64,000 bases of DNA from JADLBR01 sp964651705 (GTDB taxonomy: Bacteria; Verrucomicrobiota; Verrucomicrobiia; JADLBR01): assembly GCA_964651705.1 (NCBI GenBank), contig CAZYWZ010000010.1, positions 25,447 to 89,446 on the forward strand. Reading direction: 5' to 3'. Positions within the stretch are counted from its first letter, which is position 1, and every line of letters starts with the position of its first letter. Of the stretch, positions 53,239 through 61,871 are shown piece by piece. The notes beneath the pieces are model-generated. The model was given only the letters and a program-made list of their open reading frames with translations. It was not told the DNA's origin and ran no database searches. The translations under genes were made by a program, and so were the position numbers.

Positions 53239-54609
53239 ATGAATCGCCGCCAATTCCTCCGACGCTCCGCCGGCGCCGCCGCCGCCATCGCCTTCCCCAC
53301 CATCATCCCCGCCTCGGCGCTGGGCCGCGACGGCAGGATCGCGCCCTCGAACCGCGTGGCCATGGGCTTCATCGGCCTCGGCGGCCAGGGGACCCGCAAC
53401 CTCCAGCAGTTCGTCCAGATCCCCGAGGTCCAGATCGTCGCGCTCTGCGACGTGGACCACGGCATCGGCCGATACGATAACCTCTACCAGTTCCGCGGGA
53501 GCACCGACGCCGGACGCGCCGCCGCCAAGACCCGCGCCGCCGAATGGCTCGCCGAGGCCGGTCGCCCCGTCGGCCCGAACGACATCGCCAGCTATGCCGA
53601 TTTCCGGGAACTCCTCGCCCGCCCCGACATCGATGCCGTCACCGTCTGCACCCCAGACCACTGGCACGGGCTGATCTCCATCCTCGCCGCCAAATCCGGC
53701 AAAGATATCTATTGCGAGAAACCCCTGGTGAATTCGATCCCCGAGGGCCGCGCGGTCTGCGAGGCCGTCCGCCGCTACGGGCGCGTGCTCCAGACCGGCA
53801 GCCACGAGCGCTCCAACGACACCGTCCGCTACACCTGGGAATTGGTCCGCAACGGGCGCATCGGAAAATTGCACACCATGCGGGTCAACATGCCCAACAC
53901 CGACCCGCACCACCTCAAGCTGCTGGAGAATCGCGGGCCAAAACCCACGATGCCCGTCCCCGAGGGATTCGATTACGAGATGTGGCTCGGCCCCGCAGAA
54001 TACGCCCCCTACACCCACGAGCGCACCCATTTCTGGTGGCGCTACATCCTCGCAACCGGCGGCGGCGAGATCACCGACCGCGGCGCCCACATCATCGACC
54101 TCGGCCAGTTCGTCAACGGCTGCGACGATTCCGGCCCCGTCGAGCTGGCCGCCAAGGGCAAGACCCTCGGCGACGGCCTGTTCGACTCCTTCATCACCTA
54201 CGACTTCGAGGCCACCTACGCCAACGGCGTCAAGATGTTCGGCGGCAGCGAGGGCGACCGCGGCATCCGGTTCGAGGGCGACAAGGGCTGGATCTTCGTC
54301 CACATCCACGGCGGCCGCCTCGAGGCATCCTCCCCCGACCTGCTCCGCGAGAAGATCGGCCCCTCGGAACTCCACACGCCGCGCAGCCCGGGCCACCACC
54401 GCGACTTCATCGAGTGCGTCCAGTCCCGCCGCCGCCCCATCGCGCATGAGGAGATCGGCCACCGCACCGCCGCCTTCTGCCACCTGATCAACATCGCGCT
54501 GCTCACCGGCCGCAAGATCCAGTGGGACCCCAAGGCCGAGCGCATCACCAACGACGAGAACCTCAACCGCCTCGTCGCCAAACCCATGCGCAGCCCGTGG
54601 AAACTTTAG
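53239..54609 (+). CDS. Tat-exported Gfo/Idh/MocA-family oxidoreductase
   Basis: A 456-residue NAD-dependent oxidoreductase of the glucose-fructose oxidoreductase type. The twin-arginine signal is NRRQFLRRSAGAAAAIAFPT. The Rossmann motif GFIGLGGQGTRN is near residue 43, and EKPLVNSIPEG carries the catalytic-site Lys. The second domain includes GGGEITDRGAHIIDL. Members convert sugars or polyols, and PVC bacteria carry many exported copies. It is followed by a HEAT-repeat protein 35 bases downstream, apparently in the same transcript. The start has no strong ribosome-binding site. Confidence 0.88.
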   Translation: MNRRQFLRRSAGAAAAIAFPTIIPASALGRDGRIAPSNRVAMGFIGLGGQGTRNLQQFVQIPEVQIVALCDVDHGIGRYDNLYQFRGSTDAGRAAAKTRAAEWLAEAGRPVGPNDIASYADFRELLARPDIDAVTVCTPDHWHGLISILAAKSGKDIYCEKPLVNSIPEGRAVCEAVRRYGRVLQTGSHERSNDTVRYTWELVRNGRIGKLHTMRVNMPNTDPHHLKLLENRGPKPTMPVPEGFDYEMWLGPAEYAPYTHERTHFWWRYILATGGGEITDRGAHIIDLGQFVNGCDDSGPVELAAKGKTLGDGLFDSFITYDFEATYANGVKMFGGSEGDRGIRFEGDKGWIFVHIHGGRLEASSPDLLREKIGPSELHTPRSPGHHRDFIECVQSRRRPIAHEEIGHRTAAFCHLINIALLTGRKIQWDPKAERITNDENLNRLVAKPMRSPWKL

Positions 54610-54644
54610 GCTGAAATCGATCACCCAACAGAAAGGCAAACCCC

Positions 54645-56723
54645 ATGAAGCCCGCCATGCTCCAACGACACCTCGCCGCACTGGCCATTGCCGCGCTCGC
54701 CCTCCCCGCGCTCGCCGCCGACGCCCCGAAACCCTCGCCCAATGACATCGACGCGGGCCTCGCCTCGATCAAGGAATATGACCACGGGCAGACCCGCGAG
54801 AACCTCGTCAAGATCACCGACATCATCGCCTCCGCCCGCGACGACAAGGCCGGCCTCGCCAAGATCGAGAAGGCCATGGCCGCATTCCTCGAGTCCGATG
54901 CCACGCTGGCCGCCAAGCAGTTCGTCTGCACCCAGCTCGGCTACATCGGCACCGACGCCTCCGTCCCCGCCCTCGCCAAGCTGCTCGGCCACAACGATAC
55001 CGCCGATTTCGCCCGCATGGCCCTGGAGCGCATCCCGGGCGAGAAGGCCGACGACGCGCTGATCGAGGCCGCGAAGGGCGCCGACGGCCTCGTCCTGGTC
55101 GGCCTGCTCAACACCCTCGGCGAGCGCCGCTGCGCCAAGGCGGCACCCGAATTGAAGCGATCCCTCAAGAGCGAGGACGCCGGCGTCGTCGTGGCCGCCG
55201 CAGCCGCCCTCGGCAAACTCGGCACCAAGGATGCCATCGAGGCCCTCGATGCCGCGCGCGCCAAGGCCCCCGCGGGCACCAAGCCCACGATCGAGGATTC
55301 CATCCTCGTCGCGGCCGACCGCATGTTGAAGGCTGGCGACAAGGCCGAGGCCAAGGCCATCTACGGCCGCACGGTCAAAGACAAGGAGTTCTCCGCGTTG
55401 AGCCGCACCGCCGCCCTCGAGGGCCTGGCCCGCTCTGGCGAGGACGTCACCGAACTGATCCAGGCCGCCCTGTCATCGACGGGCGAGACCTTCCTCCAGC
55501 AGCAGGCCTTCGCCCTGATCCGCGAGATCCCCACCTCGATCCCCACCGCCAAGGCCGCCGAGCTGCTGCCCACCCTACCGCCCGACCTCCAGGTGCGCAT
55601 GATCGCCGCCCTCGAGGACCGCGGCAACAAGGAGGCCCGCAAGCCCATCGCCGAATTGGCCAAATCCTCCAAAGAGAACCTCGTCAAGGCCGCCGCCCTC
55701 GCCGCGCTCGCCAAACTCGGCGAGCCCTCCGACATCGACGCCATGGTCGCGGCCGCCGCCGGCGCCGACAAGGAACCCAAGGAGTCCGCCGAGTTCAGCC
55801 TCTCCCGGCTCGCCGCCAAAGGCACCGACGAGGCGCTGCTGAAGAAACTCGCCGAGGCGCCCGAGGCCGAGAAGATCGTCATCCTCAAGGCGGTCGCCGC
55901 CCGCAACATGGCTTCCGGCGTGCCCGCCCTCTTCGCCGAGGCCAAGGGCCAGAACCAGAAGGTCCGCGTCGAGGCGATCCGCGCCCTCGGTGAGGTCGCC
56001 CCGCCCAAGAGCCTGCCCGAATTGGTCGCGCTCCAGCTCGCCATCGAGAACGCGGCGGAACAGGCCGAGGTCGAGAAGGCCGTCGTCGCCACCGCCCGCC
56101 GCACCCCGGAGGGCCAACCCAAGGCCAAGGCCGTGCTCGCCGCACTGGAGAAGGCCGACAAGGACTCGGCCAAGGCCTCGATCTTCCGCGCCCTCGGCAT
56201 GCTCGGCGACCCGGCCGGCCTCGCCCCCCTCAAGGCCGCCCTCACCGGCGGTTCCGACGAACTCCGCGCCGCCGCCATCAAGGCCCTCAACGAGTGGCCC
56301 GACGCCGCCCCGCTCAATGATCTCATGGAGGCCGCCAAATCCGCCCCCGTCGCCGCCCACAAGCTCCTCGCCTGGCGCGCCGTCATCAAACTCGCCAGCC
56401 TCAACGAAAAGGACGACGCCGCAGGGGCGTTGGCTAAATACAAGACGGTGATCGAGAGCACCGATGACGATGGCGTCAAGCGCCTCGCCCTCTCGAGGGT
56501 CGCCGGTCTCTCCGGCGGCGGCGCGATGAAACTCGCCGCGACCCAGTTGGATAAAGAATCCCTCCGGGGCGAGGCCGAGGCCGCCATCCTTAAGATCGCC
56601 GGCAAGATGAAGCCCGACGCACTCGCCAAAGTGAAGGACACCCTCCAGAAACTCGCCGACTCCGGCTCCACCGACGACGTCAAGAAACAGGCCAGGAATC
56701 TGCTGAAGAAGGCGGGCGGCTGA
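54645..56723 (+). CDS. Exported HEAT-repeat protein
   Basis: A 692-residue protein with a clean signal peptide (LAALAIAALALPALAADA). The rest is built of about 15-18 short helical repeats of Ala-Leu-rich sequence (for example ALGKLGTKDAIEAL, AIRALGEVAP and ALGMLGDPAGLAPL), the pattern of HEAT/PBS-lyase repeats. Such superhelices are protein-binding scaffolds with no catalytic residues. It is likely periplasmic. Composition is strongly biased to Ala and Lys. The GAAAGG site lies 12 bases upstream. Confidence 0.85.
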   Translation: MKPAMLQRHLAALAIAALALPALAADAPKPSPNDIDAGLASIKEYDHGQTRENLVKITDIIASARDDKAGLAKIEKAMAAFLESDATLAAKQFVCTQLGYIGTDASVPALAKLLGHNDTADFARMALERIPGEKADDALIEAAKGADGLVLVGLLNTLGERRCAKAAPELKRSLKSEDAGVVVAAAAALGKLGTKDAIEALDAARAKAPAGTKPTIEDSILVAADRMLKAGDKAEAKAIYGRTVKDKEFSALSRTAALEGLARSGEDVTELIQAALSSTGETFLQQQAFALIREIPTSIPTAKAAELLPTLPPDLQVRMIAALEDRGNKEARKPIAELAKSSKENLVKAAALAALAKLGEPSDIDAMVAAAAGADKEPKESAEFSLSRLAAKGTDEALLKKLAEAPEAEKIVILKAVAARNMASGVPALFAEAKGQNQKVRVEAIRALGEVAPPKSLPELVALQLAIENAAEQAEVEKAVVATARRTPEGQPKAKAVLAALEKADKDSAKASIFRALGMLGDPAGLAPLKAALTGGSDELRAAAIKALNEWPDAAPLNDLMEAAKSAPVAAHKLLAWRAVIKLASLNEKDDAAGALAKYKTVIESTDDDGVKRLALSRVAGLSGGGAMKLAATQLDKESLRGEAEAAILKIAGKMKPDALAKVKDTLQKLADSGSTDDVKKQARNLLKKAGG

Positions 56724-56806
56724 CGCGTGAGGCGATCCACCCCCCGGACATGTCATCTCGACGGCGGCTTGCCCATCGCAGCCGCCGGCACCTCTTCCTC
56801 GCCCGC

Positions 56807-57340
56807 ATGCGCCCCTTAAAGATCCTCGCGGATCTCTCGGAAACCGAGGGACTCCGGTTCCTGGTCGTGGGTGGTCACGCCATGATCGCTCATGGATCCA
56901 CGCGCATCACGGGCGACATCGATGTCTCCATCATCGAGACAGATCTGGCGCGATGGTGCCACGCCCTGGCGAAGGCCGGATACACGATCGTCCATCAGAC
57001 GGATGCCTTCGTTCAATTCCGCCCACCGTCACGCGGCCAATACCCGATCGACCTCATGATCGTCGATGCCCAGACCTTCGAGAAAATGTGGAGAGAGTCC
57101 GTGGGCGGACAATCCTCCGGCACGCCCATCCAGATCCCCCATCCCGAACACCTCATCGGCATGAAAATCCATGCCCTAAAATATGGCGCCCGCCATCGCC
57201 ACGCCAAGGATCTCGGTGACGTGATCCACCTCATGCGCCGCTTTCGCATCGACCCAAATCATGCTACTTTTAAAGAGCTGTCCGATAGGTATGGCACACC
57301 GCAGATCGAAGCCGAAATACGAACCGCCCTACAAGAGTGA
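56807..57340 (+). CDS. Nucleotidyltransferase-fold protein
   Basis: A 177-residue cytosolic protein. The nucleotidyltransferase signature is GGHAMIAHGSTRITGDIDVSI (~20-40): the Gly-Gly, Gly-Ser-like turn and Asp-x-Asp pair bind metal and nucleotide. The rest has helices with KDLGDVIHLMRRF. This is the MNT / AbiEii-toxin-like group, often part of toxin-antitoxin pairs or small defence modules, here followed by a short overlapping gene. The start is ATG 56807; the ATG at 56750 would add 19 residues. No strong ribosome-binding site is seen. Confidence 0.72.
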   Translation: MRPLKILADLSETEGLRFLVVGGHAMIAHGSTRITGDIDVSIIETDLARWCHALAKAGYTIVHQTDAFVQFRPPSRGQYPIDLMIVDAQTFEKMWRESVGGQSSGTPIQIPHPEHLIGMKIHALKYGARHRHAKDLGDVIHLMRRFRIDPNHATFKELSDRYGTPQIEAEIRTALQE

Positions 57341-57533
57341 CCGCACGGGCGCCTCAAATCGCCTGGATCTCAATCTGCCCATCCCGCCGCCCGGATTCGA
57401 TCCCCCGGCGACGCCCATCCACCCGGACGACGTCCTCGCCCTCTGCGAGGCCTATCTCCCCCAGATCACCTCCCAGCCCAACTACTGGGAGGAACGCATC
57501 ATCCCCCCGGACGTCCCGCGGTTTCGGCTATGA
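57291..57533 (+). CDS. Small protein overlapping the nucleotidyltransferase gene
   Basis: An 80-residue protein, not recognised. The middle is rich in Pro (LNLPIPPPGFDPP) and the end is helical then basic (DVLALCEAYLPQI to WEERIIPPDVPRF). The reading frame overlaps the upstream gene by 50 bases in another phase, as in tightly coupled pairs. It may be the partner (antidote or regulator) of the nucleotidyltransferase. Another possible start is 57261. It is annotated because its composition is protein-like and continuous with the upstream transcript. Confidence 0.45.
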   Translation: MAHRRSKPKYEPPYKSDRTGASNRLDLNLPIPPPGFDPPATPIHPDDVLALCEAYLPQITSQPNYWEERIIPPDVPRFRL

Positions 57534-57556
57534 CCCAAAACTTCCCCGCGCTGGCA

Positions 57557-57618
57557 TCTCACAGAGACTCCCTAAAAATTTTGTCGGCCGCCTGTGCCAG
57601 GCGGCATCGGGAATGAAG
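57557..57618. repeat. Degenerate copy of the multi-hairpin element
   Basis: The stem GCCGCCTG-TGC-CAGGCGGC (57587-57605) is intact. The preceding stems seen at 60610-60628 and 60629-60643 are eroded (tctcacagaga, ctaaaaattttgtcg). The flanks GGGAATG and GAAGTTTC match those of 60594-60668. It lies just after the small gene. Confidence 0.72.
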
Positions 57619-57671
57619 TTTCCCCCCCGAATGACGCGGCGCGTCCCCGCGCCGTCGGCGGGGCTAGCCAG
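57614..57671. repeat. Inverted copy of conserved repeat block
   Basis: This block is near the reverse complement of 45230-45270 and 63695-63735. The words GAAGTTTC, AATGACGCGGCGCG and CCCCGCGCC are shared. A related copy starts around 57908 (GAGTTTCGTC, GTCGGCGGGGCTAGCC). It is part of a 471-base spacer (57534-58004) without any gene seen. Confidence 0.7.
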
Positions 57672-57772
57672 AATCTTCAAACTGCGGATGACGACGAAGC
57701 CAAATATTATTACGAATAATTGAGGCACTTGTGAATTCGGGGTAGCCGCCACGAACCGGCCGACCCTATTTT

Positions 57773-57892
57773 GGACTGCGGCGTTGCAGCGCCGCTTTGG
57801 ATGGGCGCGTCAGGCCCTGTTGGAGAGTCTGGCGGCTGGCGCACACCGGGCCGTTCGGGGCAAGCCAAAGCGGCGTTGCAACGCCGCAGTCC
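57773..57892. repeat. Inverted repeat with 28-base arms
   Basis: Arms 57773-57800 and 57865-57892 match at 27 of 28 positions and begin GGACTGCGG, with a 64-base loop. Each arm contains a small internal hairpin, CGGCG-TTGCAG-CGCCG in the left. The word TTTGGACTGCGG recurs at 63976-63987, at the right edge of the window. Confidence 0.8.
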
Positions 57893-58004
57893 ACATCGGC
57901 CCTCCGATTGATCCGGAGTTTCGTCATGAATGATACGGCTCGCTGTCCCCCCATTCAGCCCCGCCTGCGCGAATCGCCACAGGGACAGCGCGCCGTCGGC
58001 GGGG

Positions 58005-58832
58005 CTAGCCCGGATCCCCGCCCACGACATCCGCCGACCTCGAAGGGTTCGCATGCCCGGGACGGAGCACCGGCTCGGTCAGCCGATGCGCCTCGAACTC
58101 CTCAGGGACCACCAGGAAAGCCCTCACGTCGCCGAAAACGACCTCGTCGCCGCGGTTGACGCGCGCACTCGTAACCCTCTTCCCATTGACGAATGTGCCG
58201 TTGCGGGACCCCAGGTCGTGCAACTCCAGGATCGGCCCGGCGAGCCGAATCTCAGCGTGAAAGCGAGACACCGAGAGCGCCGGCAGGGAAATGTCGCAAC
58301 CCTCGTCCCGCCCGATCCGCGTCACCGGACGCCCGATGGTCTCCATGCGTCGCCTCCCCTCGAATTCGAACATCAGGCATCTTCCATGGCCGCGCGTCGG
58401 CGCCGCACCCGCCCCGGGGGTCGTCGCTCCCACGCGTGCCCTTTCGGTGTCGGGATCTGGCGTGCACAGCCTCCGCCCTTCGTCCGAGCGGCGAGCGGCC
58501 TCCAGCAAAATGCCCATCGTGGCCATCCCCCCCTCCGGGTTCCTATCCACGTTGATTGGCCGAAACCGCGTCGCCGCACCGTTCATGCACAGCAGGCATA
58601 CCGCGCCCTCGTATCCGGTGTTGCCGGTCTTCTCGCATACCGCGCGCTGGATCTGCCCCTCCCGGAACCACAGCTTCCCAGAACAGTGCCCGTTGCTCAC
58701 CGCAAGCTCCCCCGTCTTGCCACCCTGCCCGATCATCTGCACCAGTTCCGGCATCGACAGAAAGCTCGCCGCCGCCAGCCAGCCGCCGTCGTTGACTTCA
58801 GTCCTGGGGTCCGGCCTCGGGCTCGTTGCCAT
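58005..58832 (-). CDS. DUF4388-FHA signalling protein
   Basis: A 275-residue cytosolic protein. Residues ~15-115 resemble the DUF4388/PATAN module (LSMPELVQMIGQGGKTGELAV, KLWFREGQIQRAVC). A linker follows, then an FHA domain (~165-245) with IGRDEGCDISLPALSVSRFHAEI and LGSRNGTFVNGKRV, the canonical phosphothreonine-binding loops. FHA proteins bind phosphothreonine partners. The start at 58832 is chosen over 58898. It is divergent from, and only 16 bases away from, the remaining start of a broken subtilase gene. Confidence 0.82.
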   Translation of the reverse strand: MATSPRPDPRTEVNDGGWLAAASFLSMPELVQMIGQGGKTGELAVSNGHCSGKLWFREGQIQRAVCEKTGNTGYEGAVCLLCMNGAATRFRPINVDRNPEGGMATMGILLEAARRSDEGRRLCTPDPDTERARVGATTPGAGAAPTRGHGRCLMFEFEGRRRMETIGRPVTRIGRDEGCDISLPALSVSRFHAEIRLAGPILELHDLGSRNGTFVNGKRVTSARVNRGDEVVFGDVRAFLVVPEEFEAHRLTEPVLRPGHANPSRSADVVGGDPG

Positions 58833-58848
58833 AGACAAAATTGGGTAT

Positions 58849-60537
58849 ATGCTATTTAGATTCTTCCGGCGGGCAAGCGATACGTCACCCGAATCCATCG
58901 ATACCCGTCCCGCATTTTGCGCGCATTATGGGACCAGCACCGTCATCGCGAACGTCGAGGCGGGCCATGCCTGAGACGGCCATGAGACGCTCGGGCACGT
59001 CGATACATTCCTGAATGACCCGTCGATCGAGGGCGCGGGGCGGCAATACGATTTCCACGCCACCGCGGTGGGCTTCGCGATCAATGGCCTCGGCCCACAG
59101 GCCCCCGGCGGCGGCTACTACTGGTACCAGTTCGGCATGGCACCGGCCGCATACATGGCATCCACGGCGATCGCCACGGAATTCGGCTCGGACGGCAGTT
59201 TCTCGGTCAGCGGCCAGTCGTTTCTCTACGGGTATCAGACCACGATGCAGGACGGAGTGCCCATCGAGATCTTCCCCGGCATCTACACATCGATCCCCGC
59301 GGACGTGGTCAATAGCAGTTGGGGATTCTCCGACCCGGACGGCTCGCACCCGTTCACCCTCGCGCTGGATGCGTTGGCCTTCGCGAACGAGACCACCGTC
59401 ACCCTTCCATCCGGGAACCGGGACGACGGGGACCCCGCCGGCCCCGTCGTGGGCATGGGATCGGGTTACAATAGCATCACAGTCGCCTCCGTCGGCTCGG
59501 ACCTCTCCAACCCGCCCTATGCCACCGTCTCCGAATTCTCGATGGTGGGGCCGAACGATTTTTACAACCCCGTTACCGGCATGACCGTGGCGGGCGCCCG
59601 CGCGGCGGTGGACATCGCGGCGCCCGGGGAGGCGCTGGTGCTCGCGGCCTACACGGGAACGACCGGCGCCAATACCGGCGGCACCGATCCCTGGGAGCCC
59701 GAACCTGGTGAACCCGACGAGCGCCCGGGGCTCTACTACAACGGGATCGATGGCACCAGCTTCTCGAGCGCGATCGTCGCCGGCGGCGCCGCGCTCGTGG
59801 TCGACGCGGGCTACGATGCCTTCGGCGGTGGCGAGGCCGTGGACGGTCGCGTCGTCAAGGCCGTCCTCATGAACGCCGCCGGCAAACCCGCCGGGTGGGA
59901 CAACGCGACCTCCCTCACCAATGGCGTCCTCACCACCACCCAGGCGCTCGATTACCAGACCGGCGCCGGACTCCTGAACCTCGACAAAGCCTTCGACCAG
60001 TTCCTCGCTGGCACCGGCGGGCTCGCGGGCACCGAGGGCGGCGACGTGGGCATGGTCGGCTGGGACCTCGGTCTCGCCTCCGACGCCGACACCCGCAACG
60101 AATACCGCATCACCGACCCCCTGCTCGCCGGCGGCACGTTCGTCGCGACCCTCGACTGGTTCGTCAACCGCTCCCTCGATGGCGGCGTCGATCCGATCGA
60201 TGACGTGCCCAATGCCAGCGATGTCCAATTCGACAACCTCGACCTCGAACTCTGGCACCTCGCCTACAGCGGACCCGACACCCTCGTCGCCAGCTCCGCA
60301 ACCCTCTTCGGCAACGTCGAGCACATCTTTGTGCAACTACCCTTCGACGGCGACTACGCCCTGCGCGTCGTCTGGAACGGCGAGATCTACGACGTCCCCG
60401 GCGATACCGCCAACAGCGACTACTACGGCCTCGCCTGGTTCATACCGGAACCGCGCCTCGGCGCAGCCGCGCTCGCCATCGTGCTCGCCGGCCTGTCCCT
60501 GATCCAAAGGCCTCGGCACGGCCACGCAAAGACGTAG
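58849..60537 (+). pseudogene. S8 subtilase with PEP-CTERM tail, broken by an in-frame TGA
   Basis: From 58849 (ATG) a subtilase-like frame reads VIANVEAGH, then meets TGA at 58972-58974 and continues in the same frame with DGHETLGHVDTF and FHATAVGFAINGL, through the catalytic Ser block GTSFSSAIVAGGAALV (~59752-59805), to a C-terminal IPEP-type PEP-CTERM signal ending at 60537. The frame is open on both sides of the TGA, so one nonsense change broke it; TGG to TGA is the simplest explanation. The 5' part also lacks a signal peptide, so the gene is probably truncated as well. A remaining ATG at 59068 could express only a fragment. Confidence 0.78.
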
Positions 60538-60593
60538 CCCGTCTGGTCCCGCCTTGCAGGCGGGAGGGCCCCGCGCGCGCAAGGTCTGACCAG

Positions 60594-60668
60594 AAACTTC
60601 GCCCCCGGTGGCGTCTCGCAGAGACGCCCTACAATTTTTGTAGGCCGCCTGTGTCAGGCGGCAGCGGG
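60594..60668. repeat. Three-hairpin element bounded by GAAACTTC
   Basis: Three successive hairpins lie here: GGCGTCTC-GCA-GAGACGCC (60610-60628), CTACAA-TTT-TTGTAG (60629-60643) and GCCGCCTG-TGT-CAGGCGGC (60644-60662). A nearly identical inverted copy is at 53078-53145 and a worn copy at 57557-57618. It lies in the gene-free spacer 60538-60985. Confidence 0.88.
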
Positions 60669-60724
60669 AATGTTCGCAGTGGTGCCTTTAGGCACTCCGC
60701 GGCCGCTAGCTTGAAAATTCCAGG

Positions 60725-60796
60725 TGTAGCCACGGTCGTCAGACCGTGGACGCGCCGGCTGAGCGCCCCGGCCCATCTGCGACCAGATGGGCTACA
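60725..60796. repeat. Paired hairpins enclosed by TGTAGC...GCTACA
   Basis: The outer words TGTAGC (60725-60730) and GCTACA (60791-60796) pair and enclose CCACGGTC-GTCA-GACCGTGG (60730-60749) and GCCCATCTG-CGAC-CAGATGGGC (60771-60792). The architecture equals that at 45141-45201, but both stem sequences differ. Confidence 0.82.
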
Positions 60797-60985
60797 TCTT
60801 CCGCCCCAATGGTACCGCCCCCGAGCGGCACGCACAGTTCACACGCACCGCCTGACCCGGATTCTTCACGCGCAGAGTGAACAATCCGCACGGAGCGCCG
60901 ACACGAAGTGTCGGGGTCAACCCCGTCGCACGCCAACGGCGGGCCAAGGCGGGCCAACGACCTCGGCCACGCAGGACATACCCCC

Positions 60986-61771
60986 TCACGCCCGCCGCCG
61001 ACAAACGAACAGCAGCACCCCCGCGCAAAGCAGTGCGATCGTCGAAGGTTCCGGGATCATGGCCAGATAGTCCAATTGGGTCTGGCTCAGGTTGTTCTCC
61101 GGGCTGAGCAATATGTAATCCAGCGAGAAACCCGCCTCGCGCGTCCGGAGATTCAGCGTCAGGGGATTACCCAGATCGGTTTCCGTGACCGGCAGGATCA
61201 TCGTCTCCACGCGCCCGACGGTCGACAGCCCCGTCCGGAGCATGACCTGGCCCCAGCGGTACAGCCCCTCCCAACCGCCGCTCGCCACGCTATTGGATCC
61301 GTAGGTCGACACGTCAAATGTCTCCCAGTTGGCCCCCGCGATCACGTTCCAGTTGCTGCCCACGAAGACGGAATCCTCGTTGCCGTAATTCGTGATGTTG
61401 CCGTTGTTCTCGAATAGGCTGTACCGCAGATAGACGTAGTAATTCGTCGCCGTGGTGAAGGTGAAATCGAACCCGACGGTCGCCGTCGTGCCCGTGAAAT
61501 CAAGCATGGCACGACCTCCGGATGCATCGCTGTACGATGGCAAGACCGCCGTCCCGTAAGCGGACGTTAGCGTGGAGGGCGACTTCTCAACCGGCGTCCA
61601 ACGGGTCCCGCTCAACGAATCAAAATTCTCCGCCTCCACCCCGACGTAGTTCGTCCCCACGCCCTGGACCACACCGGCGCGGCCCGGAGACACTGCCGCG
61701 ATGGCGAATGCAACCGCCCACAACCAGACAGCCAGACCCCCGCCGCCCCACGATTTCGATGAGCGCAACAT
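60986..61771 (-). CDS. PEP-CTERM surface protein, carbohydrate-binding-like
   Basis: A 261-residue exported protein. The signal segment is WLWAVAFAIAAVSPGRAG. The body looks like a beta-sandwich module (VGVEAENFDSLSGTRW, then a FTTATNYYVYLRYSLFE strand and FSLDYILLS) similar to CBM6/CBM35-type carbohydrate binding. The C-terminus IPEPSTIALLCAGVLLFVCRRR is a PEP-CTERM signal. The start at 61771 is chosen; a TTG at 61858 would also be open but lacks a signal. It is divergent from the oxidoreductase at 61872. Confidence 0.82.
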   Translation of the reverse strand: MLRSSKSWGGGGLAVWLWAVAFAIAAVSPGRAGVVQGVGTNYVGVEAENFDSLSGTRWTPVEKSPSTLTSAYGTAVLPSYSDASGGRAMLDFTGTTATVGFDFTFTTATNYYVYLRYSLFENNGNITNYGNEDSVFVGSNWNVIAGANWETFDVSTYGSNSVASGGWEGLYRWGQVMLRTGLSTVGRVETMILPVTETDLGNPLTLNLRTREAGFSLDYILLSPENNLSQTQLDYLAMIPEPSTIALLCAGVLLFVCRRRA

Positions 61772-61871
61772 GACGGGTCGATTCTTCACCCATGGGGTGG
61801 TGCGCGCAAGGGTATTCTCCCCCATTTTGCTTCTCGCCATGTGATGCCGAAGAACCAAAATTGTCTTTCGT

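Noticed and set aside
58972..58974. TGA read as selenocysteine or as tryptophan by an altered code
   Set aside because: TGA is the normal stop of many genes here, ruling out an altered code. No adjacent selenocysteine-specific stem was evident, and the gene is also 5'-truncated.
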